64,000 nucleotides of DNA from Muricoccus roseus (GCF_900141905.1 NZ_FQZF01000011.1:101668-165667), one strand, 5' to 3'; positions 52,345 to 61,451 are shown, counted from the stretch's first letter. The notes: a model not told the origin generated them from the letters alone. Numbers and translations: made by a program.

Positions 52345-52905
52345 TCAGGCCGCGGTCACCACCCGATTGACCTGCCACCCCCAGGCGAAGTCCTCCTGGG
52401 CGGGATTGGCCTCGGTGATCTCGACGTAGCGGACGGACTGCTGCGCCGTGGCCATGGCCAGCAGCACCCGGAGCGCCAGCTCCTTCCCCCGCCGCTGGAT
52501 GAGCGAGTTCAGCGCGGCCCGGGTCATGGCGCCGCAGATCCCATCCACCACCAGGTCGCCATAGAGGCTGCCCCGGCCGTTGAGGTGGTTCAGTGCCCGT
52601 TGCAGGAAGCGCCCCGCCACGGCGGCCCCCATGTTCACCCCGATGTCGAGCAGCTTCTCGGCCAGCTCCGGCGCGACCTCATCGATCCGGTCGAAGCCCG
52701 GCTGGGTCCAGTAGAACAGGCGGTAGATCTCCACCGCCGTGTCGCGCGGCATGGCGCGCATGGGGCCGCTGTAGCCGGCCGCGCGGGCCCGGGCGATGGT
52801 GATGCCCCACATGGTCTCCCCGCCCTTGTCGGAGGGGTGGTTGGAGTAGCCGCCCTCGCGGCCGAGCACGCCGTCGATCAGCGTGGCGAAGCGAGAGGCG
52901 CTCAC
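52345..52905 (-). CDS. Phage endolysin, glycoside hydrolase 108 family
   Basis: A 186-residue muralytic enzyme. The N-terminal GREGGYSNHPSDKGGETMWG is the GH108 motif with catalytic glutamate (REGGY); the C-terminal peptidoglycan-binding-like part has DGICGAMTRAALN. It degrades the cell wall at the end of the lytic cycle. No signal peptide, so it depends on a holin; the gene upstream overlaps it by ATGA and encodes a small membrane protein. Confidence 0.93.
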   Translation of the reverse strand: MSASRFATLIDGVLGREGGYSNHPSDKGGETMWGITIARARAAGYSGPMRAMPRDTAVEIYRLFYWTQPGFDRIDEVAPELAEKLLDIGVNMGAAVAGRFLQRALNHLNGRGSLYGDLVVDGICGAMTRAALNSLIQRRGKELALRVLLAMATAQQSVRYVEITEANPAQEDFAWGWQVNRVVTAA

Positions 52906-53189
52906 CGGAACATCCCCCGCACCGTCTGGCTCAGCTGCGCGTCCTTGGCCGCGCTGCCGGCGCTGGAGCCAAAATAGTAGGCCACCACATTGCCGGCCCA
53001 GCCCACCGCGGCGCCGACGAAGCCGGCCACCATGACGGCCTTCTCGGTGGGCATGTCCACCAGCACGATCAGGCCGACCCCGCAGGCGGCGAGGGACAGG
53101 GCGGCGAGGCCCACCAGCAGCTGGGCAGGGTTCATCCGTCCCGCGGGCGCATGCGGCTCCGCGGGCGGCAGCTCGGGGCTGTCACTCAT
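52902..53189 (-). CDS. Holin-like small membrane protein
   Basis: A 95-residue protein with a proline-rich N-terminus and two hydrophobic segments (LLVGLAALSLAACGVGLIVL and AVMVAGFVGAAVGWAGNVVA), the layout of class-II holins. The start MSDSPELP is preceded by GGAGAAG. ATGA overlap with the endolysin gene supports a lysis role. No named holin family was recognised. Confidence 0.7.
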   Translation of the reverse strand: MSDSPELPPAEPHAPAGRMNPAQLLVGLAALSLAACGVGLIVLVDMPTEKAVMVAGFVGAAVGWAGNVVAYYFGSSAGSAAKDAQLSQTVRGMFR

Positions 53190-53316
53190 CGTCTTCTCCA
53201 AATTGTCAGAGGTACCCCGGATGACCGCCCGGGCTGCGGGTGCGAAAACTTCGGACAGGTTAGTGATCAGCGGCGGGCGGCACGGCACTCAGCCTCTCCG
53301 GCCGAGGAGGCGTGGA

Positions 53317-53532
53317 ATGGCTGACGACATTCCCCCAGGCAGCGCCCGGGTGCTCTCGATTTACCCAATCCTTGATCCGGGGAAGGGCAGGAAGGTCATG
53401 CTGGTCCGCTACGAGACCTTCATGGGGCGCTTCTATGCTCTCGTGGACCCCACCGCGCCCCAAGCGGAGGAGATCCGCAATGCCGCGAAGGAGAAGGCCG
53501 TGCTGCCGATGCACCTCCTCAGTGACGGCTGA
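53317..53532 (+). CDS. Hypothetical small prophage protein
   Basis: A 71-residue protein with a GAGGAGG ribosome site. Sequence contains RVLSIYPILDPGKGRKVMLV and ends PMHLLSDG; no membrane segment, no family recognised. It reads against the lysis genes and, with the next two micro-genes, forms a short plus-strand accessory group. Confidence 0.6.
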   Translation: MADDIPPGSARVLSIYPILDPGKGRKVMLVRYETFMGRFYALVDPTAPQAEEIRNAAKEKAVLPMHLLSDG

Positions 53533-53578
53533 CCGCCGGGCGGCGGCATGGTAAGTAGATGCCCGGAGGTCACAGCTG

Positions 53579-53662
53579 ATGAGGGCAACGATTTACGCGG
53601 GCATTGCTATCGCTATCTCGCTGGCATGCCTTATGCTGCTGCTTCGGGCGGTGCTCCGTTAG
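53579..53662 (+). CDS. 27-residue single-helix membrane peptide
   Basis: ATG with a GGAGGT site 8 nt upstream opens a 27-codon frame, MRATIYAGIAIAISLACLML then LLRAVLR. It is one hydrophobic helix with basic ends. It could be a lysis-accessory peptide or a toxin-like membrane peptide. Existence rests on the ribosome site and composition. Confidence 0.45.
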   Translation: MRATIYAGIAIAISLACLMLLLRAVLR

Positions 53663-53765
53663 GATGCGGGCAGGTCCCCCACCACACAGCCGCCGCAGCA
53701 GTTCTCATGGTGCCCGGCCGCCCGGCCAGGCGTCGGACGCTATTTGGGCAAGGAGGGATCACTCA

Positions 53766-53852
53766 GTGTTTGAGAAGTTCTTCATTGCGACGGGTGTCAT
53801 CCTCTTCGTCGTCAGCTTGGCCCTGGTAGTCTATGCGGGTGGGCGCTCCTAG
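53766..53852 (+). CDS. 28-residue single-helix membrane peptide
   Basis: GTG start with an AGGAGG site about 9 nt upstream, encoding MFEKFFIATGVILFVVSLAL then VVYAGGRS: a short amphipathic start and one membrane helix. About 100 bp after the previous micro-gene and of similar design. Confidence 0.45.
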   Translation: MFEKFFIATGVILFVVSLALVVYAGGRS

Positions 53853-53876
53853 CGGCGGGAGCTGCGTCCGCGCGGA

Positions 53877-54302
53877 CTATGCCTTCGGAAGCCGCGGCTC
53901 GGGCAGCGGCTCGAAGTCCTGCACGGACATGATCCGCGCCTTGACCAGCAGGTCCCGAGCGTTGTTGGCGGCGTGGTTCGCCTCGCGCCAGAACACGTAC
54001 TGCTCGTAGAGGCAGCCGCGCAGCTTGCTCACCAGCTCCTCGGTGGCCTTCAGCCGCGCCTCAAGCGCGATCCTGTCCACCTTCAGCCCCTCAATCTCAC
54101 CCGCCTGGCGCTCGAAGAGCTCGCGCTGATCCTCGCGAAGGGACTTCGCGATGTCCTCATTGATCTTGGCCTGCCGCTCCTCCCGGCCACGCACCCAGAC
54201 CCAGAGCATGATGCCCATGAACAGGATGACGGCGGCGGTCGGGCCGATCGCGGCGATGGTGGCGGGCGAGAACACCGCCCCGGCCGCTTGCACAGGGTCC
54301 AC
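53877..54302 (-). CDS. Membrane-anchored coiled-coil phage protein (spanin-like)
   Basis: A 141-residue protein: one N-terminal membrane helix (AAVILFMGIMLWVWV) followed by a charged, coiled-coil segment (REERQAKINEDIAKSLREDQ, IEGLKVDRIALEARLKATEE). This layout resembles inner-membrane spanins (Rz-like), though no outer partner lipoprotein is found. GTG start, three bases after the stop of the upstream membrane protein gene. Confidence 0.6.
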   Translation of the reverse strand: MDPVQAAGAVFSPATIAAIGPTAAVILFMGIMLWVWVRGREERQAKINEDIAKSLREDQRELFERQAGEIEGLKVDRIALEARLKATEELVSKLRGCLYEQYVFWREANHAANNARDLLVKARIMSVQDFEPLPEPRLPKA

Positions 54303-54305
54303 GGA

Positions 54306-54761
54306 CTACCCCCCCGCCCGGCGGGGACGCCGATACTCGTCCTCCCAGAGCACATGGAACGCGACATAGAGGTTGGCCACGGCGCAAGCCGCGTAGATGG
54401 CTGCCGTGGGCGTGAAGGGCGCCGCGATCCAGGCGGCGGCCGACATGGCGCCCCAGAGGCCGGAGAGCCAGCCGGCGCAGATCCATCGAGGCCATTTCAG
54501 GTAGGGCACGCCACGGTCGCTCGCGATGGCGGCACCGCATTGGAAGGCACCGCCACCGATGCCGGCCCACTTCCAGAAGTCCTCCGGCCGCACCTCGGAG
54601 AGGACCACGATGGAGCCGAAGGCCGGGCCGTCGCGCCAGTCCACCCAGAGCAGGAGGAAGAAGACGGCGGTGAAGAAGCCAAAGATGACCTCGAACACCC
54701 ACGGCTCCCGCTCGAAGAGGAAACGGAAAGTGCGGTAGGCGCGCCGGATGGGGGTGGGCAT
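54306..54761 (-). CDS. Phage membrane protein, four helices
   Basis: A 151-residue protein with about four hydrophobic segments, first VFEVIFGFFTAVFFLLLWV and later ones near the C-terminus (TAAIYAACAVANLYVAFHVL). Lies between the structural genes and the spanin-like gene, so a lysis or membrane role is likely. No family recognised. Confidence 0.65.
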   Translation of the reverse strand: MPTPIRRAYRTFRFLFEREPWVFEVIFGFFTAVFFLLLWVDWRDGPAFGSIVVLSEVRPEDFWKWAGIGGGAFQCGAAIASDRGVPYLKWPRWICAGWLSGLWGAMSAAAWIAAPFTPTAAIYAACAVANLYVAFHVLWEDEYRRPRRAGG

Positions 54762-54808
54762 CTTCTAGGCCTCCCCTGTTTGCCGCAGCGCGGCGCGGAA
54801 GCGGGGGT

Positions 54809-55768
54809 TCATGCCGCGAACGCCTGCAGCTGGGCGTCTGGCAGCCTCGCGGCGTAGTAGTCGAGCCGGGGCATTTCCAAGAAGGTCGGGAACGAGGAAT
54901 GCCCCGCGACGCTGACCCGGTTGAGCCCGGCGGCGGGAACCATCCCACCGAAGTTCAGCGGGGCCGACCCGGCAACGCGCAGAACCGCGCTCACCTCGTC
55001 CCAGGCCAGTGCGAAGTTCAGGGGGTGGCCGGCCGGGCTGGCAACAGCCCCGGCGGATTGGCTGGCCGCGCCCCCCACCGCCCCCTGCGCGACCAGCGTC
55101 CCCGCACTGTTTACGCGCCACCAGAAGCCATTCGCGATGTTGCCGTTGGCCGAGACCAGCACCGGCGCCTGATAGGCGTCGAGGAATGGAAAGGTGACCG
55201 TCCCCAGCAGGGTCCCGCGCTGGCCGTTCGCCGGGGCGAAGGTCGCCACATCGCTGGCGCGGGTGACGGCGCTGCCGCCGGTGGTGATCCAGGAGGTGGG
55301 GAACGCTCCGGCCTCCAGCTGCGCCAGGCGCACGTCTCCCGTGACGGTCAGTGTCAGGCTGCCCGCCGTGGGCGTGAAGGTCCGCGAGACACGGTTGTTG
55401 GCCCCGGTGCCGGCGAGTGTCCCCGTCGAAGCCCCCGACAGCGTGACGCTGCCCGTGCCCTCGAAGGTCAGGGTATAGGCCTGCGCCGTGACGGTGACGG
55501 ACTGCGTGGCCGGCGCCACGGAGTTCAGCAGGAGATTGGCGCGGAGGTTCTCCCACAGAAGCGCTCGACCCGGGCCCGTAAACCTCGGCCGGTCGATGGC
55601 GTATGCCTCCCAGCCCGCCCCCGATGCCGGCCGCGCATTGCCCACCGTGGTGCGGCTGAATGCTCCAGCGAAGGCGGCTGGACCGACGATGCGGATTGCG
55701 TCGCCAGTGTCGAACATGCCGCGCAGCGCCGGCCGCAGGACCGGCCGGAGAACCGGCCACAAGGTCAC
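54809..55768 (-). CDS. Phage structural protein with a carbohydrate-binding-like beta domain
   Basis: A 319-residue, Gly/Ala/Thr-rich beta protein. After a short basic lead-in (LWPVLRPVLRPALRG), it contains LLLNSVAPATQSVTVTAQAY, LTFEGTGSVTLSGASTG and WITTGGSAVTRASD, a pattern seen in phage head/tail decoration proteins with a carbohydrate-binding jelly-roll. Probably receptor- or capsid-associated. GTG start overlapping the upstream gene. Confidence 0.65.
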   Translation of the reverse strand: MTLWPVLRPVLRPALRGMFDTGDAIRIVGPAAFAGAFSRTTVGNARPASGAGWEAYAIDRPRFTGPGRALLWENLRANLLLNSVAPATQSVTVTAQAYTLTFEGTGSVTLSGASTGTLAGTGANNRVSRTFTPTAGSLTLTVTGDVRLAQLEAGAFPTSWITTGGSAVTRASDVATFAPANGQRGTLLGTVTFPFLDAYQAPVLVSANGNIANGFWWRVNSAGTLVAQGAVGGAASQSAGAVASPAGHPLNFALAWDEVSAVLRVAGSAPLNFGGMVPAAGLNRVSVAGHSSFPTFLEMPRLDYYAARLPDAQLQAFAA

Positions 55769-56037
55769 GAGCCGAAGACCTTGAAGGCGACAGGGCCGGC
55801 GCCGGTCAGCACCAGGCGAAACTCGCTCGTGCCGCGGTATCCCGCCTCGCCTTGCATGGAGCCGGCGGCGGTCAGGGTGGCGCCGGTATCCACGCCGTTG
55901 CCGGTGTCGCCGGCGGCCCGCTCGTGGAGCGCCAGGGTGCCGGTGCCGCCATCGCGCCAGATGCGGAAGGGGCCGGTCGGCGCGAACCAGTCAGAGGTGG
56001 GGCTGGCAGCCGTCAGGCTGCCCTCCGGGATGGCCAT
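55765..56037 (-). CDS. Hypothetical phage structural protein
   Basis: A 90-residue beta-rich protein (PFRIWRDGGTGTLALHERAA, TSEFRLVLTGAGPVAFKVFG). Lies between the tail-spike and decoration-protein genes and overlaps the latter. Likely a small virion component; no family recognised. Confidence 0.6.
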   Translation of the reverse strand: MAIPEGSLTAASPTSDWFAPTGPFRIWRDGGTGTLALHERAAGDTGNGVDTGATLTAAGSMQGEAGYRGTSEFRLVLTGAGPVAFKVFGS

Positions 56038-56078
56038 GCCATGCTCCTGCGATGTGGGTGGTGGTGAAGGGCCTGGCG

Positions 56079-57779
56079 TCAGCCCACGACGTGCAGCGTG
56101 CCGTCGCCCGTCTTGTAGAGGTTGCCGGGCACCAGGCCGCCCGCCTGGGCCGCGGCGTCATCGGGGTAGGTGGCGATGCCGGGCAGTCGCACGCCACGGT
56201 TGTCCACGATGAACTGCGCCGTGCCGGCGATGGCGAACCCGATCAGGTTCGTGCCCCAGTAGATGCCGTGATTGTCGTTGCCGCGCCGCCCCAGCGCCAC
56301 ATTGGTGGGCGAGCCATCGGCCAGGTTGATGCCGTGGGAGTAGTCGCGGCGCCGGGTGGCCTGGTTGACGCGCACCTCGTACTGGCCGCTGCCGCCAAGC
56401 AGGAACTGCGGGACTGTGCCGCCGATCAGCTCATTGTCCACCATGGTGGTGTTGATGCCCTGATCCACGCCCAGGCCGCGCCAGCCGGTCGCCCGATTGT
56501 TGATGAGGCGGTTGTTCTGGGACTTGATCGTGGCATCGTCCTGGGCATTGGAGACGGCATAGGCATAGCCCGAGGTGGGGTAGTTGGCCGCGACGGTGGG
56601 GTGGATGCCCGTGCTGTTGTTATGGACCACGATGCAGTCCTGCGCGCCCTGGAGCACCACGATATAGGGAGACATCACCGCGACCGGCGTCGCCCCATCC
56701 GCCAGGAAGGCGCCGGCCTCGATCGAGAGGTTGTCCTGGACGGTGATGTTGCGGCCCTGGTCCACCCGCGCCAGGACGTGGCACTTCTTGCCCGTGTTGT
56801 TCCGCACCGAGCCGCCATAGGCGGAGGCCACGATATAGTCGATCGTGACCATCCGGACGCAGCCCTCGCCGTAGTTGTCCGAGATGTTGAAGCCCAGCAC
56901 GCCGCGCTTCATGGCGGCGCCATGGAAGCAGTGCAGGAAGTCGTTGTTGCGGACCACGTAGTTGCCCCCGACCACGCCGTCATCCGAAGCGGAGGCGTAG
57001 AAGCCGACATCGCGGCAGCCCTTGAAGGTGTTCCCCTCCACCCTGGCCTTGCGGACGCCCCCGATGAACAGCCCGCCATCGCCACCGGCGCTCTGCCAAT
57101 GCGCCCCGGCATCGAAGACCACGTCCTTGACGATGCAGCGGCGGATCCCCGCCCAGGTCGCCCCGTTCAGGTCCTTGAAGTCGCCGCGGATGGAGAGGCC
57201 GTCACAGGTGGAGGAGGCCCCCGGGTTCGGCGAGGGGAACTCGGCCATGAAGGGCATGGAGGTGGAGCCCTTCTGCTGCGCCTGGTCGAACACCCCACCG
57301 GTCCAGGAGAAGTCGATCCCCTTCGCCGGCAGGCCGGCGCCGTTCGGCGGAACGGTGAAGCGGATCATGTCGTTGTCGAGCCCAGGCGCATTGGTGAAGA
57401 ACCGCGCCCCGGAGCCGCAGCGGATACGGGTGGACTTGGTGAGCACGACATTGACCCCGCCGCTGTCCGGCCCGGCGCTGGCGATGAGGTAGTCCCCATC
57501 CGGCAGCCAGATATCCCCGCCCCGGGACAGCAGGGTGGTGAGCCAGGCGGTGCAGTCGGTGCCGTCGAAGGGGGTCTTGAGGATGTCGAATGGCGAGATC
57601 GGCGCCTCGGTCAGCTTGCCGCCGACGGTCCGCAGCAGGGCTCCCGTGAAGGACTGGTGCATGACCGCGGTAGACGGCGCCGTGCCCGGCTGCAAGGCCG
57701 ACATGGCGCGCTGGCCGGCGGGGGTCTCGGCAATGGCAACGTCGATGCCCTTGGTGCCAAAGGCGAGCGATCCGGACAT
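56079..57779 (-). CDS. Phage tail spike with right-handed beta-helix
   Basis: A 566-residue protein. The middle (about residues 95-480) shows beta-helix turns with repeated short strands and Asn/Gly turns (RVEGNTFKGCRDVGFYASAS, NYVVRNNDFLHCFHG, SVRNNTGKKCHVLARV, CIVVHNNSTGIHP), typical of pectate-lyase-like tail spikes that bind or cut surface polysaccharide. Start at MSGSLAFG with GAGGAAG upstream. It sits beside the host polysaccharide cluster by chance of insertion. Confidence 0.82.
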   Translation of the reverse strand: MSGSLAFGTKGIDVAIAETPAGQRAMSALQPGTAPSTAVMHQSFTGALLRTVGGKLTEAPISPFDILKTPFDGTDCTAWLTTLLSRGGDIWLPDGDYLIASAGPDSGGVNVVLTKSTRIRCGSGARFFTNAPGLDNDMIRFTVPPNGAGLPAKGIDFSWTGGVFDQAQQKGSTSMPFMAEFPSPNPGASSTCDGLSIRGDFKDLNGATWAGIRRCIVKDVVFDAGAHWQSAGGDGGLFIGGVRKARVEGNTFKGCRDVGFYASASDDGVVGGNYVVRNNDFLHCFHGAAMKRGVLGFNISDNYGEGCVRMVTIDYIVASAYGGSVRNNTGKKCHVLARVDQGRNITVQDNLSIEAGAFLADGATPVAVMSPYIVVLQGAQDCIVVHNNSTGIHPTVAANYPTSGYAYAVSNAQDDATIKSQNNRLINNRATGWRGLGVDQGINTTMVDNELIGGTVPQFLLGGSGQYEVRVNQATRRRDYSHGINLADGSPTNVALGRRGNDNHGIYWGTNLIGFAIAGTAQFIVDNRGVRLPGIATYPDDAAAQAGGLVPGNLYKTGDGTLHVVG

Positions 57780-57790
57780 GTGCTTCCTCG

Positions 57791-58231
57791 TCAAGCGGAG
57801 ATGAAGGAGCCGTCACGCGACAGCAGCAGGAACAGCTTCGATGCGTCGGTGATCAGCGTGGTGGGCGGCGGCACAGCCCCTGCCGGGATAGGCGCGACAC
57901 GGAAGATCCGGACAGCAACAGTGCTGGAGGGGGTGGTGCAGCGCGCGAAGACCTTCCACGGGCCAGGGAGCGCCGGCACGGCCGCGAAGGTGTAGATGCC
58001 GGTGCTCAGGCGCTGGACGTAGTCCTGGGGGATGATCTGCTCGGCGCCGCCAGGCGGGCGGAACACGACCGAGATCTCCGCGGCGTCCACATCGATCAGC
58101 GCGCCGCGAGGGCCGTCCCGGAACTGGAGCGTGAAGCGCACGCTCTCATGGGCCCAGAAGCGCATCGGCCGGGTGGCGACGCCGCTGACGAGCAGGGTCG
58201 TCACGACCTCTGCCGGGACGGTGTCCGACAT
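57791..58231 (-). CDS. Hypothetical phage tail-associated protein
   Basis: A 146-residue beta-rich protein (RFTLQFRDGPRGALIDVDAA, STGIYTFAAVPALPGPWKVF) resembling small baseplate or fibre-attachment proteins with an immunoglobulin-like fold. It lies directly before the tail-spike gene. No family recognised. Confidence 0.6.
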   Translation of the reverse strand: MSDTVPAEVVTTLLVSGVATRPMRFWAHESVRFTLQFRDGPRGALIDVDAAEISVVFRPPGGAEQIIPQDYVQRLSTGIYTFAAVPALPGPWKVFARCTTPSSTVAVRIFRVAPIPAGAVPPPTTLITDASKLFLLLSRDGSFISA

Positions 58232-58265
58232 GCCGCTACTCCGAATGAAGGGGGTGGTGGGCGGC

Positions 58266-59057
58266 TCAGCCGCCGATCTTGGCGATGCTGAAGGTGCTGA
58301 GGGTGTTGCCGCCGGCGATCAGGCCGCCACCGCTGTTCTGGTAGGCGCGGGCCTTCACGATGTCCGAGGCGGCCAGGGCCAGGAGCTTGCTGACGCCCAG
58401 CTCCACGACATCGGTGCCCGCGGCCGGCTTGCGGTCCGCGCCCCATTCCACCCCGTTGACCACGATCACCAGGCGCCGCTGCCCAGTGGCATTGCCCGCG
58501 AAGGTGAGGGTCGCCTCCACGGCATAGACCCCCGCCTCCTGCACGGTGAACTGGCCGAAGGGCCCAGAGCCGGCGCCGATGACGCCGAGGCTGTCGGGCC
58601 CGCGTACGTCCCAGGCCATGTCCGCCAGGGTGTCGTTCGGCACGGAGAAGCCGGTGTCGCGCCGGAGCTGGCTGATGCGGCCCGGTGCGTCCTGGGTGTG
58701 CGGGATGCGGCCGTCCGTGTCGCGGATCGCCACCTTGTCGGCGTGCAGGCTCAGGAAGATGTACTTCGGCCCCGCGCTCCAGTTGACGGCCGAGGTGCCG
58801 TTCGAGCCGCCCTTGATCTGCGCGCGGGTCAGCGTCGCGGGGGAGCCCGCGGTGAAGATGCCTTCGCCCTTCTCGAACAGGGTGGGCGCGTCCAGGCTGT
58901 CCTGCACCGTGTACATGACCCGCGAGCCGCTCGGGATGCCCTCGGCGGCCGGGGTGAGGAAGGTGTCGGCCGCAGCGGCGCCCAGCACATAGGCGCTGGT
59001 CCCGGTGGTCGTGGTGGTGACGAGGACCCGATCGCCGCCCAGGACTGGCGTTCCCAT
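58266..59057 (-). CDS. Phage tail protein with C-terminal jelly-roll-like domain
   Basis: A 263-residue protein. N-terminal half TSAYVLGAAAADTFLTPAAE is a fibre-base-like domain; the C-terminal part (FSVPNDTLADMAWDV, FTVQEAGVYAVEATLTFAGN, RRLVIVVNGVEW) looks like a C1q/TNF-type jelly roll used in phage receptor-binding tips. ATGA overlap with the upstream tail gene. Confidence 0.68.
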   Translation of the reverse strand: MGTPVLGGDRVLVTTTTTGTSAYVLGAAAADTFLTPAAEGIPSGSRVMYTVQDSLDAPTLFEKGEGIFTAGSPATLTRAQIKGGSNGTSAVNWSAGPKYIFLSLHADKVAIRDTDGRIPHTQDAPGRISQLRRDTGFSVPNDTLADMAWDVRGPDSLGVIGAGSGPFGQFTVQEAGVYAVEATLTFAGNATGQRRLVIVVNGVEWGADRKPAAGTDVVELGVSKLLALAASDIVKARAYQNSGGGLIAGGNTLSTFSIAKIGG

Positions 59058-59830
59058 CAGAGGTCCTCCTCGAAGGTGATGCGCGCGGAGAAGCGCTGGT
59101 GCCGGACCTGTGCCGGGTCGGGCGGGGACGTGAAGCGACCGAACATGGCGGGCTTGTTGCCGTCGAAGGGAGAGACGAAGGCCTGGCCCGTGGTGCCGAC
59201 ATCCAGGGCGATCTGATCCAGGGCCTCCGCCTCGGCAGGCGTCAGCCTCGGGAAGGAGAAGTCCAGGCGGCGCGCCACCGCGCCACGCTGCGTGTTCCGC
59301 ACGCCGGACAGCGGGGAGCGCTCGGAGGAGCCCGTGTCCACCGCCCCGCGCTGCCAGCCCATGGCAATGCCGCTCTCGACCAGCAGGGTGTCCCCGGCCC
59401 AGAGGCGCCCGATCTGCCAGTAGGGGTCGCCGGCGACGCCGTAGAAGGAGAACTGGACATAGCGCCCGGTGACCCCGGCCGGGCCCAGATAGGCCGCGGT
59501 GCCCGTGGGGCCGTCCGCCTGCAGCACGCCCGAGTTCAGCGCCTCGCTGGCGCCCATGCTGCCGTTGCTCACCCGCACCCGCCAGGTCGCCCCCGCCCCC
59601 GGCCGCACGCCGTCGCGTGGCGCGGCGAAGGCGAAGAGGCGCAGCGGGAGATGAGCCGCCAGGTCGATCTCGATGCGGTGCGTCGCCGCGCCGCCCTCAT
59701 TGCTGCGCCAGACCTCGGCGATGGTCGGCGAGAGGACGGAGCGCACGCCGAGCCCCCCCGCCTCGCTGGTCGCGCTCATGACCGCGCCGGACCGCTCCAG
59801 CGCGTTCACCCAGGAGATCACCGCTCCCAT
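59057..59830 (-). CDS. Phage tail protein
   Basis: A 257-residue beta-rich protein starting MGAVISWVNALERSGAVMSA, with a discoidin-like segment (WQIGRLWAGDTLLVESGIAM, RYVQFSFYGVAGDP). Start chosen because it lies 1 bp after the stop of the upstream gene; the longer open frame is the shadow of that gene. It is part of the tail tip module. Confidence 0.7.
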   Translation of the reverse strand: MGAVISWVNALERSGAVMSATSEAGGLGVRSVLSPTIAEVWRSNEGGAATHRIEIDLAAHLPLRLFAFAAPRDGVRPGAGATWRVRVSNGSMGASEALNSGVLQADGPTGTAAYLGPAGVTGRYVQFSFYGVAGDPYWQIGRLWAGDTLLVESGIAMGWQRGAVDTGSSERSPLSGVRNTQRGAVARRLDFSFPRLTPAEAEALDQIALDVGTTGQAFVSPFDGNKPAMFGRFTSPPDPAQVRHQRFSARITFEEDL

Positions 59831-59831
59831 T

Positions 59832-61451
59832 CTACCCCCAGAGTTCCAAGGCCATCCGGTCACCCCGGGCCGAGAAGCGGCGCACCACCATCGGGCGGCC
59901 GTCGCGCAGCGCCCGGACATGCGGCCAGATGAGCGACACCACGGCGCCGGGCCGGACCGCGTCCCAGAAGCGCCAGGCCTGATCCGAGCGGATGCCAATG
60001 CGCCAGCCGCGGCGCGGCGCGGCGTGGAGGCGCAGCAGCTCGTCCGCGTAGTCCTCCGCGTCATCGAAGGTGTCGAAGGCGCTCTCGACTAGCGGCCCGT
60101 CCACCGCCGCGCCGTAGGCCTGCGTTTCGACGCTGTAGGAGGTGGCGACCTGATAGCCCTGGCCCCAGAAGGCGCGCATCTCCTCGCTGACCGTCCCCAC
60201 CAAGTTCTCGCCAGCCTGGGTGACGCCGAGCAGCTGATAGGCCACCCGCACCCGATACCAGGGCGGCTGGGCGCTCTCCGGGATCTCGTCAGGCGGCGCG
60301 GAGAGCATCCAGGGCTGGATGGCCAGAACCGGCGCGGTGGCCTCGGGCCGGGCAAGCTTGCCCCCCCGGAACCGGCCGGCGAGGTCCGCGCCCCACCAGC
60401 CGCCGACACCCGCCGCCAGCTTGTCCAGGGCCCCGGCGACCGACAGGCCGGCCCCGTCCAGCCGGACCTCCTTCCAGGGCCAGGCGACGAAGTCCGCCAC
60501 GTCCACCCGGTCGGCCGTGATGCCGCCCTGGGTGCGGAGGAGGTGCTGCGCGATGACCGCCGGGATGCCGATGTAGCCCGTGCCGGCCGGAGCCGCGCCG
60601 CGGAAATCGACGGTCAGGGAGGTCGTCGGGGTGCCGATGCGAAGGATGCCGAGGGCGAGGCAGGTGGCGTAGGTGCCGCCGGCCACGACCGCCGCCGCGA
60701 GGGCCGCCCAGGTCGGGAAGTCGCCGGCCGGCGCCACCGCGGCGCCGCGCGCCCGCACGGACATGATCTCGTGGATCCGGCCGTCATGCAGCTGATAGGC
60801 GAGCAGGCCCGGGTGGATCTGCACGGGCGCGACGTTGCGGTGCAGGCCCGCGCGCCAGGGCTTCTCCTGGCCGGCCATGGCGGCCGTGCCCTCCGGCCCG
60901 CCCGTGCCGGCATAGGTGCCGCAGACCGGCATGGAAAGCTCGCCCACGGCGCTGCCCAGCGGCAGGCGCAGCCGGGAGGAGCCGGCGGCCAGGCGCGCGA
61001 TGCGGAACCGCGCCACCGTGACGATGGACGCCCGAGGGGCACGCCGGCCCTTCTGATAGGGCCCGCGCAACACCTCGCAGGTCCGGCCGGCCAGCCGCCA
61101 GTCGGTGGTGAGGTTGTCCAGCGCGCCATCCCCGTTCGCCAGGATGACCTCGCCGGCATTGGTCTCGAACCGCCGCGCCTCGGTCGGATAGATCGGGACG
61201 GCCATCTCGATCGCCGGGGGCTCCAGCAGCCGGGCCGGCCAGTCCACGTTGGGCGCGTCCGGGTCGTCCGGCTCTCCCGTCCAGCCGCGGTCGCTGAAGT
61301 AGTTGACCGGCGGCTCCGAGGAACCCAGGGCGGGCATGCGGAAGGTGGAGCCCGGGAGGGCGCCGGTCATGCCGTAGGGCACGCGGATCGGCGCCCGTGC
61401 CGCGGGACTGGCCACCGCCACGGCCCAGATCGGATCAACCGCCTGGGTCAT
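59832..61451 (-). CDS. Phage tail hub-like protein
   Basis: A 539-residue protein placed right after the tape-measure gene, where tail hub or distal tail proteins are found. It contains AVPIYPTEARRFETNAGEVI and PVCGTYAGTGGPEG in the first half and EDYADELLRLHAAPRRGWRI, VRPGAVVSLIWPHVRAL in the last, similar to the D-lysozyme-less hub layout. ATGA overlap with the tape measure gene. The specific family is not certain. Confidence 0.65.
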   Translation of the reverse strand: MTQAVDPIWAVAVASPAARAPIRVPYGMTGALPGSTFRMPALGSSEPPVNYFSDRGWTGEPDDPDAPNVDWPARLLEPPAIEMAVPIYPTEARRFETNAGEVILANGDGALDNLTTDWRLAGRTCEVLRGPYQKGRRAPRASIVTVARFRIARLAAGSSRLRLPLGSAVGELSMPVCGTYAGTGGPEGTAAMAGQEKPWRAGLHRNVAPVQIHPGLLAYQLHDGRIHEIMSVRARGAAVAPAGDFPTWAALAAAVVAGGTYATCLALGILRIGTPTTSLTVDFRGAAPAGTGYIGIPAVIAQHLLRTQGGITADRVDVADFVAWPWKEVRLDGAGLSVAGALDKLAAGVGGWWGADLAGRFRGGKLARPEATAPVLAIQPWMLSAPPDEIPESAQPPWYRVRVAYQLLGVTQAGENLVGTVSEEMRAFWGQGYQVATSYSVETQAYGAAVDGPLVESAFDTFDDAEDYADELLRLHAAPRRGWRIGIRSDQAWRFWDAVRPGAVVSLIWPHVRALRDGRPMVVRRFSARGDRMALELWG

